Positions 21,929 to 33,096 of a DNA stretch of 64,000 bases are shown here, piece after piece. Position 1 is the stretch's first letter. Each line of letters begins with the position of its first letter. Under the pieces are notes generated by a model, which was not told where the DNA came from, ran no database searches, and saw only the letters and a program-made list of their open reading frames with translations. This DNA is from Brachypodium distachyon (lineage: Eukaryota; Streptophyta; Magnoliopsida; Poales; Poaceae): assembly GCF_000005505.3 (NCBI RefSeq), contig NC_016134.3:8228624-8292623 (forward strand). The letters are read 5' to 3'. A program made the position numbers and the translations under genes.

Positions 21929-24900
21929 TGAAGCGATCCCCCTTCACCAAGGGTTCGATCTCTGTGCTTACTTGTGCTAGTCCCTGGATCGACTCACTAG
22001 CACACACAGTTCAAGATGTAATACCAAGATACAAAGGTCAAAAGTACTTTATTACATCGTATCATCCAGAACTTAAATTGTGCTTACAAACTTGCATGAC
22101 CTCCTAGGCCAGCATAAACAAATAATGTTCAAAACCATGATAACAAAGTATCACGAAGCTGCAGCGGAAAAGTAGAGAAAAAGGGCCTCATCTACTCCCA
22201 GAGGAGAGAGCATGTTGGAATGTAAGCACATGACCCAGAGAAATATCGACGAACCTCACTCTTCGTCAGTTTCACCTGCATTATTAATTGCAGCCACTAC
22301 GTGGTCAATACATTTGAATGTATTGGCAAGCTCACCAGGGTTATAAAGGACCTACCAAGTACATGCATAGTTTGGCTAAGTGGGGTTTGGCCATTTTGCA
22401 TAAAAACATCATTATTCAAATCCTACCATTTTTAGACAAATAGTTTTGAATTCTATTGGACACGGGGTAGAAACACCCATGCTCCTATTAACCTATGCAC
22501 ATTGAGTAGAAACATCAATGCTCCTACCCAGTTCAAACCATTCATTTTATTTGAGAAGTTGGAATGAGTGGGACCTTCCTTACAACCCCAATATCTAGTT
22601 GCTCATAATTGTCCGTAACCGGGGACACGGCTAAGTACTTAGTTTGACCCTCTCGAGAGGTGGTACACTTTACCCACAAGAAATCGACGTGTTAATCCCT
22701 TGCTGTCCTCAGGGTAGAGTAGCAACGGCATCGACTACAGGAATTTTCAGAACATAATCCCCCAGACCACCTGAGGGATGCGCCCCCACCTACACTGCTA
22801 CATACCGATGTCACCTCAGATCTGGGTTCATATTTCTTACATCCATCCTGGCAGAGCCCATAATACCATGTGGTTGTACTGGAAGCTACTAAACAGGAAA
22901 CTAGTCCAGTGTCTGGTTACCCCGGGTGGCATTCCTCGGTTGCAACGGAGGCGCTCCCATAGAAATGGCGAGACGACTCATAGAAATGGACCTGACGTCA
23001 CATACATCTCCACTTCCTCAAAGCAGCCCACCCAGGACGGTTCATTGAATTACTTGTTTTGCCATACACTAGGAAAACTATATTTGTAATTCAATAGTAT
23101 CACATTGTAATAATACCGCCCTCGTATATTATCATAGCATAGCGTATCACTACTACGATGGCAATTGGTGGTGAGAAAGTGGCAAGGGTGTCCTATACTA
23201 CTAGGACAGATCATAGCTAGCATAGATACAGTAATAATCCTGACAATGCAACTAATAAAATCTAGTGCATAATAAAATAATGGGATAATGATCAAAGTGA
23301 ACTTGCCTTGATAGTAGTTGGTATTCAAACACTCTTCGCAATCACACAGTTCGCTCTCCGAGAAAACTATACAATCAAGCAAACATACACATACATAAAC
23401 ACACGATACAAGCAAAAGAATATGTATGCCATGATGCAATGCAAAAAATGTGACATGAGTTTGGTTTATTTTATTTGGGTGATCTACTGATCCATTGCCT
23501 TGAGAATTAAACACATGTAATTAGGATTTTAAACAAAAGGCAAAAGCTAGCGTTTAAATCCAAAATGAGGTTTTATTGGCATCAGCCAAATAGATTAATT
23601 AAAAATATTTATTTCTCTGTCCCATTGGACAGTGGACATTAAAACAAAATTTTGGGCACTGGTTTCATTCAGAAAGGACTTCTAAATAATTAGTTATGAT
23701 TTAAATGGCATAAAACCCTAATCTGTGATTTGAATGTGATTCAAATATTCAAATGTGAATTTGGACAGTGCCAAAAGATTCTACACTTCCTAAGGATTCC
23801 AAAAAGGTGTGGATCACTAAATTTGGCCAAACAGATTTAAGGTTGTGATCATTTGAAATAACAGGGGCCTATCTGCAAAGGTGCCTTTTATTTAATCCGG
23901 GGAAATAAAATTACATTTTTATTTTATAACTCAGGTGCCACGTGGCGCATTCCTATTTGTTGGTACTGGTTCGGTTTAAGTGAATAAGGACGATCTAATC
24001 TACACCGTTGGAGATGGATGGACGGACGAGATCGATCGGGGGAAGCTCACCGGCGGGTTAGGGTTTCGGCGGGCGGCGGCGCGGCACGGGCGTGGCGGCG
24101 CGGGGAGCTCCGGCGACGGGGGCGCGACGGGGAAGCGACGGGGAGGTGCGGCGCGGCACGGCGGAGACGGGGGCGCGGTCGGCGGCGCTCGGGGACGGCG
24201 CGGTCAGCGCCTAGGACGAGGAAGACGCGACGTCGCGGGGCGGCTCCGGCGAGGGATTCCGGCGGCCTGGCGGCGTGCGAGCGAGGGCAACCGGGAGGGA
24301 AAAAGAGAGGGGTTCGCGGGGATTATAAAGACATGCTCAGGCGTGAAAATGGAAGGCCGGAGGAGGAGATTGCGGCGGCCGCCGCTTCCTTCCGGGGAAG
24401 AAGCCCCTGACAGGTGGGCCCCACCTGTCAGCGGGTGCGGGCGTGCGCGGGGGGCGGCCGGGCGGGCCGGTTCGGCCCAAAGTGGCCGGGCCGGTCCGGT
24501 TTACCCCTTTTTTTTTCTTTTTCCTGTTTTTCTCATTTCTTTGATATCTTTTGAGTTTGAACTCGAAATTGGTCCAAATAAATTCCAGAAAATTTGTAAA
24601 AACATGTTCTACCAAGATACAACTTTTGGGAGTAGTTTCCCCTCAAAATAAAATATATAAAAATACATTTGTCCTATAAATGCCTTTAGGGCTATATATC
24701 TATTTGAATATAATACTTTTTCAACTCCAAATAATTATCCAAAAACTATGGGATAGCTTATATATGCATTAAACCCCTTTTATGCATAAACCCTATTGGT
24801 TTGAAAATTCCAAAACTCAAATGGGTGTAAACCAAATCTTTTAAAGACTTTTGAGATTCAAATTTGAATTCAAACATGCAATTGTGGCATGATGCTCATG

Positions 24901-24943
24901 AATGCAATGCTCATGTAAAGGTTTGAAATTTTGGGATGTTACA
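21929..24943 (-). repeat. 5' LTR of TE-D (3015 bp)
   Basis: Starts TGTAACATCC at 24943 and ends CTTCA at 21929 on the - strand. It follows the TE-A LTR along its whole length with many substitutions and small indels, including the CTCTCGAGAG box (22650-22659) and the upstream palindrome (24407-24431). It is clearly older than the TE-A LTRs. Confidence 0.88.
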
Positions 24944-26358
24944 TGAAATGGGCGACTTTAGTGAGTCGATCAACTACTACCCAAATAGAATCAAAGCCTG
25001 AACGGGTTCTAGGTAGTCCAGTGATAAAATCCATACCAATTCTATCCCACTTCCACTCCGGTATAGGAAGGGGTTGCAACAATCCTGCGGGTTTCTGATG
25101 TTCTGCCTTGACTCTTGACAGACATCACATAATGAGATATATTCTGCAATTTCTCTCTTCATACTTGGCCACCAAAATTTCTCCTTCAGGTCGAGATACA
25201 TCTTAGTGTTTCCTGGGTGTATGGAGAATGGTGAGGCATGACCTTCTTTATTTCCGGGTCTTGGGGCACACAAATTCGCTCCTCAAACCAAATGGTTCCA
25301 TGCTCATCCTCGGAGAACTCTAAAGATTTTCCTTCTCTCATACTCTGCTTGATCTTTTCAAAATTCTCATCTTTCTTTTGGGCTTCCCTAATTTTGTCCA
25401 AAAGAGTAGGCTTTACTTCCAAAGTGGCTAGGAATCCTTTTGGCACAACCGCCAAACTTAGGTTCCTAAACTGCTCGCATAACTCTGTAGGCATCATTGT
25501 TGCCGTTATGAAATTGTAGTGGCTCTTACGACTAAGGGCATCGGCTACTACGTTAGCTTTGCCTGGGTGATACTGAATGAGCAAGTCATAATCCTTGATA
25601 AGTTCCAACCATCTTCTTTGTCTAAGATTCAGCTCATTCTGCGTGAATATATACTTCAAACTCTTATGGTCCGTGTAAATATCACAGTGGTTACCCATAA
25701 GGTAATGTCTCCATATCTTAAGTGAGTGAACTACGGCTGCTAGCTCCAAATCATGAGTGGGGTAATTCATCTCATGTGGCCGAAGTTGACGCGACGCATA
25801 TGCAACTACCTTTCCTTCCCGCATCAAAACACATCCTAAACCTTGGCATGACGCATCACAATAGACTTGGAAGTCTTTGTGTATGTCTAGTAGGATCAAA
25901 ACCGGTGCTGAAACTAGCTTCTTCTTCAATTCCTGAAATGCTGTTTCGCACTTAGGTGTCCAATCATACCTCTTTTCTTTCTTCAATAACTGGGTCAACG
26001 GTTTGGCTATCTTCGAGAAATTCTCAATGAACCTACGGTAATATCCCGCAAGTCCTAAGAAACTTCTAACTTCCAGAACTGACTTTGGTGACTTCCATTC
26101 AGTGATAGCTTCTACCTTTGAGGGGTCTACGGCCACTCCTTTTCCTGACACAATGTGTCCAAGGAAAGCAACTTCACTAAGCCAAAACTCACACTTACTA
26201 AACTTGGCATAAAGCTGGTGCTCTCTAAGCTTATCCAATACCTTCCGAAGGTGTACTTCGTGCTCACTAGCAGACTTGGAATAAATAAGAATGTCATCAA
26301 TGAAGACTACGACAAACTTATCTAAGAACTCCATGAACACCTTGTTCATCATGTTCAT
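24944..26358 (-). pseudogene. TE-C gag-pol, middle piece (RT, RNase H, integrase start)
   Basis: Read from 26358 downwards this continues the RT exactly after the T2 insertion: [12 protein letters not shown], then the FIDD catalytic motif, RNase H ([13 protein letters not shown]), the linker, and the integrase HHCC module and first catalytic region (GMDFITGLP). The main frame is open to about 25,190; a frameshift there and more near 25,100 break the zinc module. It ends at codons for VAHF, where TE-D begins. The TSD base run ttcat at 26354-26358 repeats at 41670-41674. It is homologous to TE-A residues about 705-1185. Confidence 0.9.
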
Positions 26359-27353
26359 TGTCGCACCAGTGGCACCCGGGGTACCACCGCTGCGCGACGC
26401 GTGGCCCCCTCCCCCGGGTTCCCGGGAAGGTCTCATCCCGGGGAGCGCCAACGAGCTTCCCGGCAAGCTACCAGCCCCGAAATGGGCTAGCGGGGCCTCC
26501 CGGAATATTCCCGATTAGGCACCTCCCGGGAAGCTGCTTCCCGGGAGGAGGTTCCCGGGCGCGCTGGGCCCGGGTGCTTCCCGGGCCGACTTGCGGGGAC
26601 TGGAGGCTCCCGGACGCGTGCCCACGCCTCGGATCGTGGGGCCCGCGGGACAGCGCCACACGGGCGCGTGGCGGGCGCGGAACGCGCGGTCCCACCAAGG
26701 CAAGGAGTAAGGTGCGCGGCTCAGTAAACGAGCCGACCGACGGGTAGTTACCCGTCGGGTCAAAGGAACAGTGGTTGTCCAATCCTACCCTAGGGTCTTA
26801 GGCCCCTAGCAGCGGAGGTGGCACCCATGCATGCCACCAACTCACCAGGGAGAGTCGCATGCCTCCCCGCTGGACACTTGTAGCCCATGCACCGTGGCAC
26901 ATGTGGCATCCCCTTGTGTATAAAAGGAGGACCCATGCCAACGGTCTGGAGGGGTTTTTTTTGACAGCTAGTCAGTTGGTCAGTTAATTGGTTCGGACGA
27001 AGCTCGCTCGATAGATGCTTAGTGGCTCCAGCAGGCAGCCAGCAGAGAGCGGTAAGGAGTGCCTAGCCACTGAGAGAAAGCCCGGGAGCTTGCCCGGCAA
27101 CCTGTAAACATTTGATCCGTAATCAATATCAGCTCAGACAGGCAGGACGTAGGGTTTTACACCTCCGGGTGGCCCGAACCTGGGTAAAAATCGTGCGTAC
27201 GTCTGTTCTTGGACTAGCGCGTACCCCTAGCACTTTGCCTCGCCGGCCCAGTAGGGCCTCGCCGGCCATCATCTGGTCTCCACCCCAGACGCCCCTACTG
27301 AACCTGAAAGGGGGACGTGGCTGCACGCCAGGTAGGGGCATCGAGCGACGACA
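26359..27353 (+). repeat. 5' LTR of T2 (995 bp)
   Basis: GC-rich, with many CCCGGGA motifs in U3, a TATA box at 26919-26925 and the U5 end CGACGACA. Close to the 3' LTR but with several indels. Just before its end it reads cacgccaggtagggg, a copy of the primer-site region that follows it, where the 3' LTR has cccccggtgtcggagc. Confidence 0.9.
26919..26925 (+). promoter_or_regulatory. TATA box of the T2 LTR
   Basis: TATAAAA followed by ggaggacccatgcc. The same stretch occurs in the 3' LTR (near 41222), and reversed in T4 (near 61950) and F1 (near 15646), so it is a conserved promoter of this LTR family. Confidence 0.7.
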
Positions 27354-27463
27354 TCGGGCGCGCCAGGTAGGGGGCGCGGGAGTGGACGGCGCCGGAGATC
27401 GCCGGCAGCGGAAATTCCCATCGGCATCGGCTTCACTCTTCTTCGTCGACGAGCCTTGTCACC
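27354..27463 (+). other. Primer-site region and leader of T2
   Basis: Starts tcgggcgcgccaggtagggg. The gcgcgcca.gtagggg core recurs at the same place in T3 (61043-61060), so it is the primer binding region of these elements. I cannot assign the tRNA with confidence. Confidence 0.6.
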
Positions 27464-28703
27464 ATGCCCTCTAAGCGGGCTGGTGATTCACGCATAGACC
27501 CGCGTGAGGCCCCAGCGGCGCACACGTGGTCGCACGACGTGCGACCCGAATCGGGAGCTCAAGAGAATCCCGAGCCCTCGAGGGTGCAGCAACCACAGCT
27601 GCCTCCACCGCCTCCCCGACCGTCGACCGACAATCGGCCGAGGGGACCGGCTTCCCCCCGTGCTGGGGGCAGTCGGGCGAGCACGCATGGCGTCGCCTGG
27701 GCCAGCCAACGGGTGGAGACACGAGGAGCGCCGCGCCGCCGGCGCCTGCTTCAATTGTGGTGACATCGGGCATCTCTCCCGAGATTGCCCGAACGACCCC
27801 GGGGCGGGTCCGAGGCCGGCCGGCGGGGGTGCCGGCAGGGTCGAATCCCAAGGAGGGCGCAGCCAGCCCCTCGCTGTGCGGGAACGCCCTCCTCGCGGGA
27901 GCGACAGGGTGCGCGCCGAGGAGCAACGCGAGTTCGACCGTTCCGGCGGCGACGAGCCGGGCTTCCAGGAGCCTCGTGGCGTCGCCTGTATCCATGGGGG
28001 ATCTTACGCTCTCCCATCCCACGCCGCGGTGAAGCGCCTCACCCGCGACGTGTGCGCGCTGTTGCCGGATGCGGAGCCGCAACAGCCGCTGAGGTGGTCG
28101 CACGTGCCGATCACCTTCAGCGCCGACGACCACCCGGTGCGACAATTGGGTTCTGTTGGACAAGGTGACGGTGTAATACCCTTCGTCGTCTCGCTGATCA
28201 TTAGCAATATGACGGTGACCAAGGTCCTGGGGGACAACGGAGCGGGGCTTAAGCTCTTGTCCGCCAGGCTGGTGGAAAAGCTCCAGCTGCCGATGGAGCT
28301 GCTGAAGCCCACCGAACCGTTCCAGGGGGTGAAACCCGGGATCGTGCGCCCGCTGGGATGCATCACACTGCCGGTCACCTTCGGGTCCCGGGAAGCATTC
28401 AGGACTGAGCACATAGTGTTCGATGTGGCGCATATCCCATTGCCCTACAACGGGATCCTTGGCCGTGCGGCGCTGATCAAGTTTATGGCGGCTACGCATT
28501 GCGCCTACGGTGTGATGAAGATCCCATCCGTTTACGGAGTCCTCTCCATCGGGTGCGATCTCAAAGACGCTGCTTGGTGCGTTGGCGAGGTCGTCCGGGC
28601 CGCTGCTGCAGCTGACGCCGGCGACGAAGGTGTTGTCGAGGACAACGCCCTGCCGGGGCGATCAGGGAAGTTTTATACCCCACATGGCTGGCTAACCCTA
28701 TAG
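27464..28703 (+). pseudogene. T2 gag-protease, internally deleted and frameshifted
   Basis: The gag start MPSKRAGD at 27464 matches T3 gag (MPPKKAD at 61151). After about 75 residues the sequence jumps to just before the CCHC zinc knuckle (about 27747-27790, CFNCGDIGHLSRDC), so the capsid domain seen in F1 is missing. The knuckle continues in another frame (27504-28703) into a retropepsin-like domain with VLGDNGAGLKLLS at the place of the protease active site; the Asp is kept but the motif is D-N-G rather than the usual form. Near 28655 a further frameshift separates it from RT. The product would lack capsid, so this copy could move only with help from another element. Confidence 0.82.
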
Positions 28704-30771
28704 TGGTGCCCAAAGCAGGGAATAAGCTCCGCATGTGCGTGGATTTTACCGATCTTAATCGTGCATGTCCCAAGGATCCTTCCCTGTACCCCGTATCGAC
28801 CAGATAGTTGATTCTACCGCTGGTTGTGACCTGTTGAGTTTTTTGGATGCTTTCTCCTGCTACCATCAAATCAAGATGGCGGTCGAGGATGAGGAAAAGA
28901 CAGCGTTTATCACCCCGGTTGGCTGCTACTGCTATACATGCATGCCTTTCGGGTTGAAGAACGCGGGCTCCACATTCCAGCGCGCCCTGCGAGAATGTTT
29001 GGGGCCCCAGCTAGGCCGCAACGCAGAGGCCTACATGGATGACATCATCATCAAATCGAAGCGTAGGGACTCCCTGATTGATGACCTGCGGGAGACATTT
29101 GACAACCTCCGCAAGATCAAGCTCAGACTGAACCCGGATAAGTGCACCTTCGGTGTCAACTCCGGGCAGCTTCTGGGTTTCTTGGTTTCACACCGGGGGA
29201 TACAGGCCAACCTGACCAAAATAGAAGCCATCGAGAAGATGGAGGCCCCCCGCAAGGTGAAAGATGTCCAGCGCCTCAACGGCTGCGTTGCCGCGCTTGG
29301 ACGCTTCATCTCCAGGCTGGGCGAGCGTGCCCTGCCTTTCTTCCGGGTAATGAAGAAGAAGGGTCCAGTCGACTGGACTGTCGAGGCCGAGGCGACGCTC
29401 CAGGAACTCAAGCGATACCAGAGGTCACCGCCCATCCTCGTCACCCCCAAGTTGGGCGAGCCACTGCTACTCTACCTAGCGGCGACTGACCAGGTGGTCA
29501 GCTCGGTGCTGGTTGCCGAGAGGGAGGAAGACGTCCCGGGGATTGGGGCTGCGGGGCAGGTGGCTGAGCAGCCTCCGGTAACCACCACAAGCCCAGGGAC
29601 CACCCCAGAGCCGGCAATCTCGGCGCCGCGGAAGCGGTTGGTGCAGCGACCGGTGTACTTCGTCAGTACGGTGTTGCGCGACACGCGGACAAGATACCCG
29701 CAAGTACATAAGCTCCTTCTGGGGATTCTCCTTGCGTCCCGCAAGTTGCGCCACTACTTCCAGGCGCACCGCGTCACGGTGGTGTCCGGGTTCTGCCTCG
29801 GGAAGACCGTCACCAATCGTGAAGCCACCGGGAGAGTGGCCGAATGGAGGATGGAGCTGTCGGAATTCGACCTCCACTTCGCCAACTCCAAAAGCATCAA
29901 GAGCACGGCCCTGGCGGACTTTGTCGCGGAGTGGACGTCCACGGGCGTAGAAGAAAGTGAGTCGGAGACCGGCCTTCCCGGCAAGCTGGACGAGGGCCCC
30001 TGGGTCCTCTACTTCGACGGTGCGTTCAGTCTCCAGGGAGCGGGAGCCGGGGTCGTCATCGAGTCACCCACAGGGGACCAGCTGCGGTTCGCCGTCCAAC
30101 TCAACTTCGCTAACTCCACCAACAACACGGCGGAGTACGAAGGCCTGCTTGCTGGGCTGCGGGCAGAGGTCGCCCTCGACATTAAGCGCCTAGTTGTTCG
30201 CGGTGATTCCCAGCTTGTGATCAACCAGGTGAACAAGGACTACGATTGCCCTCAAATGATGCCATACGTGAAAGAGGTCCGCAAGCTGGAACGGAAGTTC
30301 AAGGGTTTGCGCTTCGAACACGTCAAGCGGAAGGACAACTTCGCTGCTGATGAGCTGGCCAAGATGGCAGCAGAGTGCCGGAAGCCTCCGGCGGGGGTGT
30401 TCTGTCAGAAGCAACTGGCTCCTTCAGTCACCCCCCAGACTGCTGCCGGGGACGCCCCTCCGGCAACCGAGGGAACCCCTGCAGCAGCAGGGGTCCATGC
30501 TGCTGATATGGCGGCATGCACGGGCAGAGAAATTCCTCCCTGGGCGGAAGAGATCGCCCGCTATCTGAAATGGGAGGCCCTCCCGGAGGATGATGACGCC
30601 GCGGAGCGCGTAGCGCGGCGAGCCAAGATGTACACCGTGATAGACGGCAGCGTCTACCGCAGGCGTGCGAATGGTGTAAAACTCCTCTGCGTGTCGCAGG
30701 AGGAAGGGTGTGCACTGTTGGAGGACATACATCGAGGCACATGTTCACACCATGTGGCCTCCGGGCTTTAG
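28697..30771 (+). pseudogene. T2 reverse transcriptase, RNase H and second (archaeal-type) RNase H
   Basis: RT begins with LANPIVVPKAGNK codons at about 28690 and meets a one-base loss near 28785, after which the frame 28765-30771 is open. In that frame the YMDD motif is at residues 90-93, a connection/RNase H region follows at about 225-390, and a second RNase H at about 412-535 has Asp418, Glu457, Asp481 and Asp529 in order. A second RNase H of archaeal type is a known mark of the Tat lineage. The frame continues into the integrase zinc module (about 625-660) and ends in a frameshift at 30771. It converts element RNA to DNA in family members; this copy is broken. Confidence 0.88.
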
Positions 30772-31775
30772 CCGGCAAGGCTTTCCGGCATGGTTTTTAC
30801 TGGCCCACGGCCCTGGCCGACGCAGAGCGGATGGTGAGGACGTGCGAAGCGTGCCAGTTCCACTCGAAGAAGAGCAACCAACCAGCCCAAGCCCTACATG
30901 CCATCCCGTCCTCATGGCCGTTCGCGGTCTGGGGACTAGACATCGTCGGCAAGCTACCAAGGGCGGTTGGCGGTTACGAATACTTGTTTGTGGCCGTCGA
31001 CAAGTTCTCCAAATGGGTGGAGGTGGAACCAGTGCGCAAGGTGACCGCCCAGGCGGCCATCAAGTTCCTTAAGGGCATTGTGTGCCGGTTCGGGGTTCCC
31101 AACAGCATCATCACCGATAACGGCACGCAATTCACGAGCGCAGCGTTTCGCGCCTACTGCGAAGACATGGGCACTAAGTTGCGCTTCGCATCCGTCGCTC
31201 ACCCGAGGAGCCACGGACAGGCGGAGCAAGCCAACGCAGAGGTTCTGCGGGGGCTCAAGACGAGAACCTTTGACAAGCTCAAAGGCCACGGGAAGCACTG
31301 GATCGAAGAACTCCAGCCCGTGCTGTGGTCCGTCCGGACCACACCTCGTCGGGCAACGGGCGAAACTCCTTTCGCCCTTGTCTACAGGGCAGAAGCGGTG
31401 CTGCCCCTCGAGCTCAAGTATGGATCTCCCCGAGTACGCGCGTACGGCGACGCCAGCCAACACGAGCAAAGGGTCGACGATCTAAACTTCATCGAAGAAC
31501 TTCGGTGCCGGGCTACTGTGCGAGCCGCGCACTACCAGCAGGGACTCCGTCGTTATCACGACAGACGAGTCCGTCCCCGGGGGCTCGAGAACGGAGACCT
31601 TGTCTTGCGTCGGATACAAGGAACGAAGGCCGGGAACAAGTTGACTCCGAAATGGGAGGGCCCCTTCCGGGTAGTGCAGGGGACCAGGCCGGGGGCTGTC
31701 CGCCTGGAAACCGAAGACGGCTTGCCGGTGCCCAATAGCTGGAATATTGAACACTTGCGCAAGTTCTACCCGTGA
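30708..31775 (+). pseudogene. T2 integrase core and C-terminal domain
   Basis: The frame 30708-31775 carries the second half of the zinc module (CEACQ), then catalytic D78 (GLDIVG), D137 (TDNGTQF) and E173 (HGQAEQAN), giving a D,58,D,35,E layout, and a C-terminal part with GPFRVV and ending NIEHLRKFYP then TGA. The core itself is intact, but it is separated from RT by a frameshift near 30770, so the polyprotein would stop before it. No chromodomain follows, as expected in Tat. The first residues of this frame overlap RT-frame sequence and are not genuine integrase. Confidence 0.88.
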
Positions 31776-32599
31776 AGCGGCGGAGCCTGACCCTCAGGTG
31801 ATGCCTCTGATGCATACCTCTCGAACTAGTGTAACCGGGCAGCCCCCTGGTGTAAACCGCTAGTTAACTGTGAATAAAGATAGGTGTTTCACCCCTGAGC
31901 TTTGTTCTTGCCTTGTTCATTCGCTTGTTTTCCTCCTCTTGCCTCCTGCTTTAAGTGCACAAAGGTGTCTTTCCCTACTTGGTTGTGAGCAAGGGGCTGC
32001 CGTGGCCCCGAAACGAAAACCCGTTGCCGGATCGTTCCGGCACTGGTCGTGCCGCTGGCGGGCTTCCCGCAACGTGCACCACTAGGCGGGTGGTTGCTCG
32101 GCCTCCCGCCGCCCGCACCGCGCAGTTGCTGCGCCCGGGAAAGAAACACTCACATCCAAGTTTGGTATCGACCCCTTTGTGCCGGGGGCTGGGAAGTAGG
32201 AGAAATGAGATTTATCTGATTTACCTGTGTTACTTGTTTTCATAAGTTTCGAAAAAATTTCAGCACCTCGGATCTGGTAAGAGTCTAACCTGCAGGAAAG
32301 GGAGGAATCTTGTACACTGTGGTGCCCGTGAGCTGCCCACGGGACGCACCATACACCGGTGCCTTGTGGTGCGGGAGGACCGCAACACAAGGGGTTCACC
32401 GCGCTCCGAGGCTTCTGGGTTGTCGGCTGGCCGCCGCGTGTGCCGTGGTTACCCGGTAAGCATGGCGGCGGAAACGGCGCCGCGTTCGGGGAAAAGGCGC
32501 CACGGTGCTGCGCGGATCCGTCGCGCGCGGTGGCAAGGCCCCCCCCCCTTGCCTATAAAGGCGCGGAAGGGGTGCTTCCCGCCGGCGCCTAGCGCCGGC
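31776..32599 (+). other. Non-coding spacer of T2 after integrase
   Basis: Between integrase stop and the tandem repeats. It contains a polyadenylation-like aataaag near 31873 and GC-rich sequence without recognisable coding. Long spacers here are usual in Tat elements. Confidence 0.5.
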
Positions 32600-33040
32600 G
32601 GATGCGCCGCCATCCCGCCCCTGCCGCACCACCCCATCGAGCCCACCCCGAGGGGCGCCGCCGAGGCACGGGGGAAGTGCGTGCCGTCGGCGTCCCGCCC
32701 CGACAGGTGCACTGCCATTGTGCCCCTGCTGCGCTTCCTCAAAGGGGCGGTTCCGGGGCGAGGGTCGCCGCAGAGGCACTGTGGCGGTGCGTCCCGTCCG
32801 CGTCCGGCACCGACGGGGTGCATTGCCACAGTGCCCTTGTCGCCCCCTCCGTAGGACACCTCCGCAGGGAGCGGGGTCGACCGCGGGGACTCTACGGTAG
32901 TGCGTGCCATCCGTGCCTTGTGCCGGCGGGTGCACTACCACAGAGACCCGGCCGCATTCCCTTTGAGAGAGTCTTCTTCGGGCGCGGGTCGTTGCGAGGA
33001 CGCTGTGATGGCGCCGGTGCCGGCGCTCGTCGCTCGTTCC
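32600..33040. repeat. Tandem repeat in T2 spacer, 106-112 bp unit, 4 copies
   Basis: Units begin g(g/a)tgca(c/t)t or a variant at 32600, 32706, 32817 and 32929, spacings 106, 111 and 112. Each continues with a gcc..gtgccc..-type stretch, gggtcg.cgc.gagg and tgcgt.cc(a/g)tcc. Copies are diverged. Tandem repeats between pol and the 3' LTR are known in Tat elements and can seed satellites. Open frames here on both strands reflect GC content. Confidence 0.7.
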
Positions 33041-33096
33041 GGCCCATCACCGCGTCCCTGCCGCGGCCCTCGAGCAGTTTAGCTCCCGGGTAACAA

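Larger units (their letters stand above)
21206..24943 (-). mobile_element. TE-D: truncated TE-A relative inserted in TE-C integrase
   Basis: On the - strand it starts with a full LTR (24943-21929), then the tRNA-Met primer site (21926-21915), leader and the first quarter of ORF0, which stops near 21224. The rest of the element is missing. The left flank at 24944 is TE-C integrase at the codons for VAHF; on the other side TE-C resumes about 370 bp later in integrase. So TE-D inserted, then a deletion removed most of it plus adjacent TE-C. A short templated insert marks the junction (21207-21223). Confidence 0.88.

Noticed and set aside
27487..28499. 342-codon frame on the - strand opposite T2 gag-protease
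   Set aside because: Antisense shadow of the GC-rich gag-protease region; contains no known domain and lies away from the true antisense gene.
31078..31485. Overlapping frames on both strands within T2 integrase
   Set aside because: Shadows of the integrase frame.
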